The notes below the pieces were generated by a model that was not told where the DNA came from, searched no databases, and worked only from the letters and a program-made list of their open reading frames with translations. From contig CAZAPS010000004.1 of NCBI GenBank assembly GCA_964487355.1, positions 23,720-87,719 of the forward strand: a stretch of 64,000 nt of DNA, in the 5' to 3' direction. The first letter of the stretch is position 1, and every line of letters starts with the position of its first letter. Positions 42,120 to 50,679 of the stretch are shown here, in pieces. A program made the translations under genes and the position numbers. This stretch comes from JAXGYX01 sp964487355. Its GTDB lineage: Bacteria; Bacillota; Clostridia; Saccharofermentanales; Fastidiosipilaceae.

Positions 42120-43415
42120 TCAATCATCCGGCGACTGCAGCACCAGAGTGGTCGATTGTTCTGTTCCGTCCCGATAAAAGCTCACCTCCACACTGTCCCC
42201 CGCCTTCAGGCGATTCTTGAGCGCGGTTATGTCCTGCACACTGTTCACCTCCTCACCGTTGAAACGGGAGATGATATCGGTGCGCTGTAGACCCGCCACG
42301 TCAGCCGCGCTGCCGGGTTTAACCACTTCAATCAGCACTCCGGCCGGCAATTGGTAGGCGTACTGCATTTCCGTGGAGACTGTCGACCCGGAAATACCAA
42401 CTTCAGGAGCCTGCACCTCTCCAATTGAGATCAGCTGTTCGGCGATCGGAAGCGCGGTGTCCGTCGGTATCGCGAATGCGATCCCTTCGATGCCGTCCCC
42501 TCCGGCTTTCGCCGAATTGATGCCAATCAGCTCGCCTTTCGTATTCAACAGCGCGCCTCCCGAATTACCCGAGTTGATGGCCGCGTCAATTTGTATCACG
42601 TTATATAGCACGGAATCTTCCACTTCGACATTTCGATTGACCGAGCTGATAATCCCACTGGTCACGCTGCCCTCCAGCTGGCCAAATGGATTTCCGATCG
42701 CGATCACTGAGTCGCCTGCGCGCAGATCGGTGGAAGTGGCGGTTGTAATCGCCGGTAAATCCGTCTCATCCACCTTAATCACCGCCAGATCATTACTTGA
42801 ATCAGCTCCCACCAACGTCGCCTGAAGTGTCTCACCGGAGGCCAAGGTAACCAATATGTCCGTCGCGTTACCGATCACGTGATTGTTCGTCAGGATATAT
42901 CCATCCGTACGAATAATCACACCCGAACCCGCTCCGGGAACCGTTCCCACCTGGCCATACATATTTTGCACCAGTGAGGTGGTGTTGATCGCGACAACCG
43001 AGGGGGAGGCCTGCGCGACCACGTCCGCAACGCTGAGCGCGTCGCCCGGGCTCGTTCCTTGTTGTGTCTGAGTCAGGCTAGAAGTCGTGGCTTCGGTCTC
43101 CTCCGAAGATGACGACGTGACAGTCTGCGCGGGCACGCCACCCATGCCTGAATCGACAGGATAAGCCGAAAACTTCCGAGCTCCAACATAACCGCCCAAT
43201 ATCCCACTGAGCGCTGTGCAGACAACTAAAAGCGCGATAAAGCCAATGGCGCGGCCGGTATTTCTTTTGGCGGCGCGGGGCTGAGGCTTTTCAAAACCTT
43301 GGCTTTGCGTATATTGATTGTCCGGGCGCGTCTGATAACCGGACGGCCGGTTCGGATCGCCTGCCGGACGCTGACCATATGGTCCCGGTGCCGGTGTTCG
43401 ATAATACTGATTCAT
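42120..43415 (-). CDS. htrA: HtrA/DegP-like serine protease, membrane-anchored
   Basis: This surface quality-control protease has 431 residues. A proline/glycine-rich cytoplasmic N terminus (1-50) leads to one transmembrane helix (about 55-76). A Ser/Thr-rich linker follows, then the trypsin-like domain with catalytic triad H179 (ILTNNHV), D209 (NDLAVIKV) and S285 (GNSGGALL). A single C-terminal PDZ domain is at about 345-430. All catalytic residues are present. The start is set at ATG 43415, with AGAGG upstream, because the longer frame adds 32 unlikely residues. It is convergent with the alcohol dehydrogenase gene. Confidence 0.93.
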   Translation of the reverse strand: MNQYYRTPAPGPYGQRPAGDPNRPSGYQTRPDNQYTQSQGFEKPQPRAAKRNTGRAIGFIALLVVCTALSGILGGYVGARKFSAYPVDSGMGGVPAQTVTSSSSEETEATTSSLTQTQQGTSPGDALSVADVVAQASPSVVAINTTSLVQNMYGQVGTVPGAGSGVIIRTDGYILTNNHVIGNATDILVTLASGETLQATLVGADSSNDLAVIKVDETDLPAITTATSTDLRAGDSVIAIGNPFGQLEGSVTSGIISSVNRNVEVEDSVLYNVIQIDAAINSGNSGGALLNTKGELIGINSAKAGGDGIEGIAFAIPTDTALPIAEQLISIGEVQAPEVGISGSTVSTEMQYAYQLPAGVLIEVVKPGSAADVAGLQRTDIISRFNGEEVNSVQDITALKNRLKAGDSVEVSFYRDGTEQSTTLVLQSPDD

Positions 43416-43550
43416 AAATATGCCTCTTTTCTTGACTTTGTCACTTTGACAACCAATTTTAACAATATTCTTCACGAAAAGCGGTGTGGAAATCCCAAAA
43501 AATATGACCATATTTCAAACGATTGGTGAACATTTCGAAATCAAATTAAT

Positions 43551-43575
43551 CGCGGCTCAAAAAGCTCGAGCCGCG
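43551..43575. terminator. weak hairpin after the aldehyde dehydrogenase-like gene
   Basis: CGCGGCTC (43551-43558) pairs with GAGCCGCG (43568-43575) around a nine-base loop. There is no strong T-run on either strand, so termination is uncertain. Confidence 0.4.
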
Positions 43576-43600
43576 TTCGGTCGTATAAATCGATCATCTG

Positions 43601-44971
43601 TCATTTAAAGAAACGTTTTAGGCCCGACCAGTTGAGTGGGAACGGTGGGTAGCGATAATTTTTCTCTTTTTTGGTATCCGATTCATAAATGGTGATTAAG
43701 CGGCTGAATAAATCGTGACCGGCTTTGCCATGATAGCTGCCAAATCCACTATAACCCACACCACCGATCGGAAGATCGGGATACATCGTCTGCACAACCA
43801 GATCGTTGATACAACAAGTGCCGTAGATCCCAAATCGCTTCACCAAGTCAATCTCGTACTGATCATTGGAAAACAGATACAGTGAGGTTGGATGTGGAAG
43901 GTTGTTTAAAGAGTGCAAAGTGGCGGTGAAATCATTATATGTCAGAACAGGAAGCACCGGCCCATAAATATATTGTTTCATCGCCGGGCTTTTCCAGGAC
44001 ACACGGTCAATTATGGTCGGCTCGATTTGCAATGTCTCCTCATTCGCCCGGCCTCCCCACATGATTCGTCCACTGTTCATCAAACTTCGCAGTCGATCAA
44101 AATGTTCTCGACTCACCACTCGTTGAAATTCGGGATTATGGGTTGGATCGACGCCGTATGTCGAGCGCAACAAGGTGATCATCTGTTCAATCAGTTCCGT
44201 CTTAATGGATTCATGGGCGATCACATAGTCCGGAGCATAGGCGGACTGACCGACATTCAATAACTTCGCCCAGATGATGCGCTTCGCCGCCAGCGGGATA
44301 TCCGCTGTTTGCGACACCACACAAGGGCATTTGCTGTCCAGATGCGCGCTGACAGGGATCAACCAGCGATTCGCCTCTCTCATCACGCGGCGACCGTTGC
44401 TCGCGTGCCCGTTAAAAAAAACAAAATTCGGTCTATCCTGAATCAATTTGACAGCGGCATCCTTGCTTCCCACCACCACTTTTACATATTTGGCGGGAAA
44501 GATTTCCGTCAATAAACCGGCGAGCAAATCTGTGGTGATCGGCGTTCGGATAGACGGTTTAATTACAACGCAATTGCCCGCGCTGAGGGCGTTAATTAGC
44601 GGAATCAAGGTGTTAAGCAACGGATTGCTCCAAGAAGACAGTATTAAAACCACGCCGTGTGGTTCGCGGCGCACCTCCGTGTTCGCTCTGCCGCCAAATC
44701 TGCGCGTCCGTTTAGTCTCTGACGAGTCCCAATCTTTCAAATGTTGAATGCAATAAGACAATTCACGATAGACAACTGAGAGCTCGGTCATAAACGTCTC
44801 GTACGGCGCTTTATCCAAATCCGTTTCCAACGCTCCGATCAACTCATTTTCATATCGCTGCAATTGCTGAAGCAACACCTTCAGTGAGCGCAGTCGAAAT
44901 GCCAACTTTCGAGTCTGCCCATTCTGGAAATAAACCTGCTGATTCATGATGATCCCATCAGTCGCTGTCAT
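43601..44971 (-). CDS. family-3 aldehyde dehydrogenase homologue without catalytic residues (pseudoenzyme)
   Basis: The 456-residue protein aligns by eye from end to end with class 3 aldehyde dehydrogenases. Shared blocks include AGNCVVIKPS, LAAKRIIWAKLLNVGQ and INDLVVQTMYPDLPIGGVGYSGFGSYHGKAGHDLFS. The residues needed for chemistry are all changed. The oxyanion Asn of PWNYP is Ser115 (SWSNP). The Glu of ELGGKSP is His210 (HLDSKCP). The nucleophilic Cys of NAGQTC is Ala244 (codon 44240-44242). The NAD-ribose Glu of EIFGP is Tyr334 (YIYGP). The frame is intact. The protein may be structural, regulatory or bind nucleotide. The start is ATG 44971 on alignment grounds; ATG 44947 is possible. It lies downstream of pyk. 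Confidence 0.85.
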   Translation of the reverse strand: MTATDGIIMNQQVYFQNGQTRKLAFRLRSLKVLLQQLQRYENELIGALETDLDKAPYETFMTELSVVYRELSYCIQHLKDWDSSETKRTRRFGGRANTEVRREPHGVVLILSSWSNPLLNTLIPLINALSAGNCVVIKPSIRTPITTDLLAGLLTEIFPAKYVKVVVGSKDAAVKLIQDRPNFVFFNGHASNGRRVMREANRWLIPVSAHLDSKCPCVVSQTADIPLAAKRIIWAKLLNVGQSAYAPDYVIAHESIKTELIEQMITLLRSTYGVDPTHNPEFQRVVSREHFDRLRSLMNSGRIMWGGRANEETLQIEPTIIDRVSWKSPAMKQYIYGPVLPVLTYNDFTATLHSLNNLPHPTSLYLFSNDQYEIDLVKRFGIYGTCCINDLVVQTMYPDLPIGGVGYSGFGSYHGKAGHDLFSRLITIYESDTKKEKNYRYPPFPLNWSGLKRFFK

Positions 44972-45059
44972 TTGACTCTGTTTGCTATCCCTTTCGTCAT
45001 AAATTCAGATCTCATTGATCTTCCAAGCCCAAGCGCTTGCTTCGGCGCGGCTCATTTTA

Positions 45060-46799
45060 TCAGTTAACCAGACCACGCTCGGAGTCAACGACCACCGAGG
45101 TTCCTTCTTTCAGTATTTTTGTGGCGTTTTTACAATTATATACCACCGGCAATTCCAGTATTTTACCGACCGTCACGGCATGGCAGTCAGGGTTGTCGGT
45201 TTCCGCGACAATTGCGCGGCAAACTTTTAGAATCGGCAGCATGCTGTTGTCTGTGTCATGAACAACGATAACACTGTTTCTCATATCCGCCAGATCAACC
45301 TGTTGACGGTTCTCGGGCGTGATGATGCGAACCTCTCCGGTCGCCTTGCCCAGGTTGATGCCGATGCCTTGACTCAGCAATCGTCCCACCGTCTGGACTC
45401 TCATGGTATTGGTCATGCCGCTTACACCGACCGGCGTGCCTCCGGAAATGACCACGATGTCGCCTTCTTGAACGATACCGGTGTCCAATGCTTTTTGAGT
45501 GCCCATTTTAAACAGATCGTCGGTGTCGATCAACTCTTTGACCAGCACCGGAACGACACCCCAGCAGATGTTGAGCTGTCTGCGAGCCCGCAACGAGACA
45601 GTTGGCGCGATAATCGGACAGGACGGACGAAAACGCGACATCAGGCGCGCGGTGCGCCCACCCATTGTGACCGCCACAATGGCTTTCGCCTTCAGATCCA
45701 TCGCCGTCATACAGCAGGCGTGCCCCACCGCGTTTGTCACGCTCGGCGCGATGTATTGGGTGTCTTGGCGAAACGCCTCCCAGTAATCGAACGCGTTTTC
45801 GGTGGTCTCGCAAATATTATTCATCATCTTGATGGATTCGACAGGATAGTCTCCTGAAGCGGTCTCACCTGACAGCATGACCGCTGACGTTCCATCCATA
45901 ATGGCGTTCGCCACATCGCTGACCTCAGCCCTTGTCGGGCGCGGGTTGCGAATCATGGAGTCCAGCATCTGAGTCGCCGTGATCGAGGATTTCCCTTTGC
46001 GATAACAACTGCGTATCATTTGTTTTTGCAGCATCGGAACCTTTTGAGGTGGAATCTCAACACCTAAATCGCCACGCGCCACCATTATGCCATCTGACAC
46101 ATCCAAAATCTCATTGAAGTTATCGACGCCTTCCTGATTTTCAATCTTCGCGATAATATTGATAAACTCACCATCGTTGTCCTCGAGGACGGAACGGATT
46201 TTCCGAACATCATCGGCCTTGCGCACAAAGGAAGCGGCGATAAAGTCAAAGTCATGTTCGATCGCGAACTTGATATCCTCTATATCCTTCTCTGTCAACG
46301 CGGGCAGATTCGAACTGATACCGGGCAAATTGAGGCTTTTGCGGTTTGACAGCGTGCCTCCGTTTTTCACCACGCAGTGGACATCCTTGCCTTCTATGAA
46401 TTCAACAGCAAGTTCAATTAAGCCGTCGTCAATGAGGATGATCGAGCCTTCTTTCAAGTCTTGCGCCAGCGTTTTATAGGTGACGGAAAACTCATTGGCG
46501 TTTCCCACAACATCTTTATGTCGAATCACAACTTTTTGTCCAACTTTAAATTCCGCATGATCGTCTTTAAATGTTCCGGTGCGAATTTCCGGTCCTTTGG
46601 TATCCAGTAGAAGAGCAACCGGCAGGTCCAACTTTTCCCGTATCTCCTTGATCCGTTCAACACGGGCTTTTTGTTCTTCGTGAGAGCCATGTGAAAAGTT
46701 CAGACGAGCGACATTCATACCGTTGAGCATCAACTGCTCCAGTATTTCCGGCGCGTCGCTGGCGGGGCCGATGGTGCAAACAATCTTAGTGCGTTTCAT
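45060..46799 (-). CDS. pyk: pyruvate kinase with C-terminal PEP-utiliser domain
   Basis: This enzyme makes pyruvate and ATP from phosphoenolpyruvate. The 579-residue protein starts MKRTKIVCTIGPASD, with the N, A, B and C domains of pyruvate kinase. KIENQEGVDNFNEIL, DGIMVARGDLGVEIP and TATQMLDSMIRNPRPTRAEVSDVANAIMDGTSAVMLSGET give catalytic Lys, Glu and metal sites. As in Bacillus enzymes, an extra C-terminal swivelling domain (about 475-579) resembles the PEP-synthase phosphohistidine domain, here with DCHAVTVG. The start is ATG 46799 with GAGAGG some ten bases upstream. All catalytic residues appear normal, unlike in the neighbouring aldehyde dehydrogenase homologue. Confidence 0.95.
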   Translation of the reverse strand: MKRTKIVCTIGPASDAPEILEQLMLNGMNVARLNFSHGSHEEQKARVERIKEIREKLDLPVALLLDTKGPEIRTGTFKDDHAEFKVGQKVVIRHKDVVGNANEFSVTYKTLAQDLKEGSIILIDDGLIELAVEFIEGKDVHCVVKNGGTLSNRKSLNLPGISSNLPALTEKDIEDIKFAIEHDFDFIAASFVRKADDVRKIRSVLEDNDGEFINIIAKIENQEGVDNFNEILDVSDGIMVARGDLGVEIPPQKVPMLQKQMIRSCYRKGKSSITATQMLDSMIRNPRPTRAEVSDVANAIMDGTSAVMLSGETASGDYPVESIKMMNNICETTENAFDYWEAFRQDTQYIAPSVTNAVGHACCMTAMDLKAKAIVAVTMGGRTARLMSRFRPSCPIIAPTVSLRARRQLNICWGVVPVLVKELIDTDDLFKMGTQKALDTGIVQEGDIVVISGGTPVGVSGMTNTMRVQTVGRLLSQGIGINLGKATGEVRIITPENRQQVDLADMRNSVIVVHDTDNSMLPILKVCRAIVAETDNPDCHAVTVGKILELPVVYNCKNATKILKEGTSVVVDSERGLVN

Positions 46800-46900
46800 A
46801 ATGAGTCCTACCTCTCCCGGTCAATCCGTGGCGTTCTTCTTAGATGTTAAATTTGTTGAGACCCGATTCTGATTGCGGCGCAATTCAGTTTCGGTTTAAA

Positions 46901-47665
46901 TTATTCATTGCTCATAGGCGGTTTTTGTTTGTTCTGTGAAAGCCCGGGTATCGTGTGAAGTCGAACTTCACGAGACATTTCCCTAGATTCAGGTTGATGA
47001 AACTCGTCCGGGTTAAATGGTTCCGCAGTTTTTTTGGAAAACAGATCGCTTTTAGTTTTGCGTGCTTTGTTTTGTCGTCTGTCCTTTGTGATCCTCAAAA
47101 ACAAGATGTCGAACAGATGTTGTAAAAACGCGGTCAACCGTAACATTCCGGAAGGGAAAAAAGCCAGAAACAATATTGCGATCGCCATCAGCAACACAAC
47201 CGCGACAGCCAAAATGACAACCGCTGTCACAAGTCCATTCATCGAGTTTAAGATATTGCTGTTTTCCAGAAAACCGGAGATCACATCGTCATATCGTTTC
47301 ATGAAAACATCAAACAGGCTTTCCTCACCCAATATCAAATGGGGCACAGCCAAACTATAAAGCAAAAAATAAACAGATCCGTACTTGACGGTCTGTATCA
47401 ACAAGATACCCAAACGGGCCGGCACACCGACGTCATAGTAAATATATGACAGCAGTGGTGATACGAGGATCAACACAAACAATAAGATAGCCCACAATAA
47501 CGGTTGACTGTAAAAAACCGAGCCCTTGTTGGCGCGGGTGACAAACCAGCCGCCCAACAACCAAAATACGACGCTCAACCAAAGCGCCGCGCCACGGTGG
47601 CGGGTGTTTTCGAAATCAGTGTCCGACCATAAGGAACCGAGCAGCGCTCCTTCTAAACAATCCAT
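46901..47665 (-). CDS. multi-pass membrane protein of unknown function
   Basis: The 254-residue protein has about five hydrophobic helices in the first 185 residues (ALWLSVVFWLLGGWFV, LLWAILLFVLILVSPLLSYIYY, VYFLLYSLAVPHLIL, LVTAVVILAVAVVLLMAIAILFLAFF). A long basic, polar cytoplasmic tail follows (RITKDRRQNKARKTKSDLFSKK and on). I do not recognise the family. ATG 47665 has GGAG upstream. It follows pyk by about 100 bases upstream on the same strand but need not be co-transcribed with it. Confidence 0.7.
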   Translation of the reverse strand: MDCLEGALLGSLWSDTDFENTRHRGAALWLSVVFWLLGGWFVTRANKGSVFYSQPLLWAILLFVLILVSPLLSYIYYDVGVPARLGILLIQTVKYGSVYFLLYSLAVPHLILGEESLFDVFMKRYDDVISGFLENSNILNSMNGLVTAVVILAVAVVLLMAIAILFLAFFPSGMLRLTAFLQHLFDILFLRITKDRRQNKARKTKSDLFSKKTAEPFNPDEFHQPESREMSREVRLHTIPGLSQNKQKPPMSNE

Positions 47666-47725
47666 GAAATGGCTCCTTCAAAATTCATACACGACTATTT
47701 TATCAAAAAAACGCATTGATTAGAA

Positions 47726-47734
47726 TGCTATAAT
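47726..47734 (+). promoter_or_regulatory. extended -10 promoter abutting rsuA start
   Basis: TGCTATAAT (TGn plus a perfect TATAAT) ends one base before an in-frame ATG at 47735 and six bases before ATG 47741. The usual start point would be about 47741, suggesting a leaderless message. No ribosome binding site is visible. Confidence 0.5.
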
Positions 47735-47740
47735 ATGAGC

Positions 47741-48469
47741 ATGCGAATAGATCGATTATTGAGCAACGCCGGCTATGGCACTCGTAAAGAAGTGAAACAA
47801 TTGATTCGGCGGCATAGGGTCCGCTGTGACGGTCGGCCGGTTGACAATCCCGGGCTGATCCTTGCGGAATCCGACTATTCACGTGTGGAGGTGGATGGGC
47901 GCAGAATCCATCCGGTGCACACAATCCATCTGGCCATGCACAAGCCGGCAGGTTATGTGACCGCCGCTGAGGACAAATGGTTCCCGACGGTGTACGAGCT
48001 GATTCCCACTGAATTCTCCCATGCCGGTCTCTTCCCGGTCGGAAGGTTGGACAAGGACACGACCGGATTGTTGTTGTTTACCAATGATGGCGCGCTGGCC
48101 CACCGCTTGATTTCACCAAAGTGGGAAATACCCAAAACGTATCGAGTTGAGACAGATGGCAGAGAATTTAACAAACCGGATATCGACGCTTTCGCGGCGG
48201 GTATCGTGCTCGATGACTTCAGGTGCAAACCCGCCAAGCTTGTTATTCGCGGGCCACAGCATGCGGATTTGACATTGACTGAGGGGAAGTATCATCAAGT
48301 CAAGCGAATGATGATGGCCACCGGGCGAGAAGTGAGTTCGCTGAAGCGGTTGAGCCTGTCGACAATTGATTTAAATGGCATTGAGGCCCCCGGTGACGTA
48401 AGACAACTGTCCGCCGCGCAGATACAATCACTATACTCCGAGACAAATCTCCTCCAACCGATTATCTGA
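47741..48469 (+). CDS. rsuA: 16S rRNA pseudouridine synthase RsuA-type
   Basis: This enzyme converts a uridine of 16S rRNA (position 516 in E. coli) to pseudouridine. The protein has an N-terminal S4 RNA-binding domain (RIDRLLSNAGYGTRKEVKQLIRRHRVRCDGRPV) and the catalytic motif PVGRLDKDTTGLLLFTNDG containing the active Asp. VKRMMMATGREVSSLKRLS follows near the C terminus. I place the start at ATG 47741 (MRIDRLL), matching the family opening; ATG 47735 adds two residues. No Shine-Dalgarno sequence precedes either. The neighbouring genes on the plus strand are far away, so it is a single-gene unit ending in a good terminator. Confidence 0.92.
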   Translation: MRIDRLLSNAGYGTRKEVKQLIRRHRVRCDGRPVDNPGLILAESDYSRVEVDGRRIHPVHTIHLAMHKPAGYVTAAEDKWFPTVYELIPTEFSHAGLFPVGRLDKDTTGLLLFTNDGALAHRLISPKWEIPKTYRVETDGREFNKPDIDAFAAGIVLDDFRCKPAKLVIRGPQHADLTLTEGKYHQVKRMMMATGREVSSLKRLSLSTIDLNGIEAPGDVRQLSAAQIQSLYSETNLLQPII

Positions 48470-48522
48470 AAAGTGTGATCCACTATGTGATCCGCTCAAA
48501 CTTCGCCAATAATGATTGAAAG

Positions 48523-48567
48523 AATTGTGACGTCTCCGTTCAAACGGGGGGCGTCACAATTGTTTTT
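48523..48567 (+). terminator. Rho-independent terminator after rsuA
   Basis: AATTGTGACG (48523-48532) pairs with CGTCACAATT (48552-48561). An inner CCG/CGG helix lies in the loop, and the stem is followed by G and five T. Its left arm has little A, but it could also serve lysS weakly. Confidence 0.8.
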
Positions 48568-48574
48568 GTTGACG

Positions 48575-50089
48575 TTACAACGGCCTCATTGTCGGAAACA
48601 ATAAAACATCTCGTATCGACATTGAATCGGTCAACAACATCGTCAGCCGGTCCAGTCCCATACCCATGCCGCCGGTAGGGGGCATGCCGTATTCCAAAGC
48701 CTGACAAAAGTCCTCGTCCATGCGATTGGCCTCATCGTCACCCGCTTCGCGGCGCGCCAATTGGTCCGCGAACCGCTTGCGCTGGTCAACCGGATCATTG
48801 AGTTCGGAATACGCGTTCGCGAATTCATCACCTCGGATAAACAATTCAAACCGCTCGGTCAAGTGAGGCGCTCCCGGTTTGCGTTTGGTAAGTGGAGATA
48901 TTTCCACCGGATAATCATAGATAAAAGTTGGTTGAATCAACTCATCCTCGACATATTTTTCGAAAAACGCGTTTAGAATGTCTCCTTTGCCCCACTCCGG
49001 CCGCAATTCAATATCATGTTCTCGAGCGACCGCCTCAGCCGCCTCCAAATCCGAAAGTTTAGCAAAATCAACTCCGGAATATTCGCTGACCGCCTCGTTC
49101 ATGGTCATGCGACGAAAAGGTGGCGTCAAATCGAGTTCGACTCCATTCCAGCTAATTTCATGGTGCCCGTGCAGCGCCAGGGCGCAATGAGCGATGATCT
49201 GCTCTGTCAGATCCATCATGCCCCGGTAATCCGTAAATGCCTGGTACACCTCAAGCAATGTGAATTCCGGATTGTGTTTAATGTCCAATCCCTCGTTGCG
49301 AAAGGTACGGCCAATCTCATAAACACGCTCCATACCGCCGACGATCAAGCGCTTCAAATACAATTCAGGCGCGATACGCAAAAACAAATCAATATTGAGC
49401 GCGTTATGATGCGTGATGAACGGTCGCGCGGCGGCACCGCCCGGGATGACATTCAAGATCGGTGTTTCGACTTCGATAAAATTCAAGGAATCCAGATAGT
49501 TACGGATTGTTTTAATGATCAGGCTGCGACTTTCAAAGGTTTTTCTCACATCATGATTCACGATGAGATCCAAATACCGTTGTCGATAGCGTGTGTCGGT
49601 GTCCCGCAGTCCATGAAACTTTTCGGGCAGTGGGCGCAGGGATTTAGCAAGCAGTTCGTATTCAGTGTTCCGTAAGGAGACCTCCCCCTTCCGGGTGCAC
49701 ATGACTTCACCTTTTACGCCAACAATGTCACCGATATCAAGATTTTGCCATTGTTTGTACCGTTCCTCGCCCAGCACATCCACTTTTGTGAAGATCTGGA
49801 TTTTACCTGAGCGGTCATGGAGGTCACAGAAACTGACTTTTCCCATTCCCCGCTTGCTGAGCAGTCGACCGGCGACAAAGACAGTCTGACCCTCCAGTTG
49901 TTCGAAATCATCAATTATCGTGGTCGCGTGATGGGTCACATCATAGGTGACGGTCTCAAATGGATCCTCACCATGATTTTGCAAGTCAACCAGTTTGCTT
50001 AAACGGTTTTCAATCTGCTCATGCAGCTCTTGCGGGCTAAACGCGTCGGCCTCGGTGTCGGGCTGTTGGTTTTGGTTCATGTCATTCAT
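48575..50089 (-). CDS. lysS: lysyl-tRNA synthetase (class II)
   Basis: This synthetase charges tRNA-Lys. The 504-residue protein has an N-terminal OB-fold anticodon domain (about 50-150). The class II core follows, with motif 2 TFRNEGLDIKHNPEFTLLE and motif 3 GGMGMGLDRLTMLLT near the C terminus. The end DVLLFPTMRPL is typical. The start is set at ATG 50089 (AAAGG upstream); an ATG at 50107 adds six residues. It is 24 bases downstream of greA, an order often found in Bacillota. A mixed Lys/Asp discrimination problem is not apparent. Confidence 0.95.
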   Translation of the reverse strand: MNDMNQNQQPDTEADAFSPQELHEQIENRLSKLVDLQNHGEDPFETVTYDVTHHATTIIDDFEQLEGQTVFVAGRLLSKRGMGKVSFCDLHDRSGKIQIFTKVDVLGEERYKQWQNLDIGDIVGVKGEVMCTRKGEVSLRNTEYELLAKSLRPLPEKFHGLRDTDTRYRQRYLDLIVNHDVRKTFESRSLIIKTIRNYLDSLNFIEVETPILNVIPGGAAARPFITHHNALNIDLFLRIAPELYLKRLIVGGMERVYEIGRTFRNEGLDIKHNPEFTLLEVYQAFTDYRGMMDLTEQIIAHCALALHGHHEISWNGVELDLTPPFRRMTMNEAVSEYSGVDFAKLSDLEAAEAVAREHDIELRPEWGKGDILNAFFEKYVEDELIQPTFIYDYPVEISPLTKRKPGAPHLTERFELFIRGDEFANAYSELNDPVDQRKRFADQLARREAGDDEANRMDEDFCQALEYGMPPTGGMGMGLDRLTMLLTDSMSIRDVLLFPTMRPL

Positions 50090-50113
50090 AAATAACCTTT
50101 CATACAAAATATA

Positions 50114-50596
50114 TTATTCCGGACGGGAAATTTTCAAAATTTTATAGTTGATCGTGCCGGCGGGTGCCTGCACCTCGGCGACCTGATTTTTCTTTTTTCC
50201 CATGATCGCCTGTCCCACGGGTGAGTCAGTCGATATTTTATTGCTCAAAATATCCTCTTCTTTGCTACTCACCATCAGGAAGGTCAGCTCATCTCCATTT
50301 TCCTCATCTCTGAGCAACACACTCGAGCCCAGCGTCACCTGTGTCTTGGAAATATCCTTCTCATCAATGACTCGAGCGTTCTTTAAGGTTGCCTCAATCT
50401 CGGCGATGCGCGCCTCATTTTCACCTTGTTCCATCTTCGCGTCATCATATTCGGAGTTTTCTGACAAGTCTCCAAAGGACAGCGCCACCTTAATGCGCTC
50501 GGAAATCTCCATGCGCATGGTGACCTTTCGATGCTCCAATTCTTCTTTCAAAGCGGTCACGCCCGCCAATGTCATGTCGTAATATTGTTCCGCCAT
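50114..50596 (-). CDS. greA: transcription elongation factor GreA
   Basis: GreA binds in the secondary channel of RNA polymerase and stimulates cleavage of the backtracked transcript. The 160-residue protein has an N-terminal coiled-coil finger (LTLAGVTALKEELEHRKVT, RIKVALSFGDLSENSEYDDAKMEQ) with the acidic tip DLSENSEYDDAK. The C-terminal globular domain ends INYKILKISRPE and includes SPVGQAIMGKKKNQVAEVQAPAG. The length and motifs are normal. ATG 50596 has GAGG at a long distance. It precedes lysS by 24 bases, so the two are probably one transcript. Confidence 0.96.
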   Translation of the reverse strand: MAEQYYDMTLAGVTALKEELEHRKVTMRMEISERIKVALSFGDLSENSEYDDAKMEQGENEARIAEIEATLKNARVIDEKDISKTQVTLGSSVLLRDEENGDELTFLMVSSKEEDILSNKISTDSPVGQAIMGKKKNQVAEVQAPAGTINYKILKISRPE

Positions 50597-50679
50597 AATC
50601 TTTCCTCAACCTCTCTATTTGTTTCATCAAAGACTGTCATCTTCAATTATCTTCAATTGTTTTTATTTTATTCTGTCAT

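Noticed and set aside
42120..43415. HtrA as a further degenerate enzyme
   Set aside because: The His-Asp-Ser triad and the GNSGG loop are all present, so it should be active.
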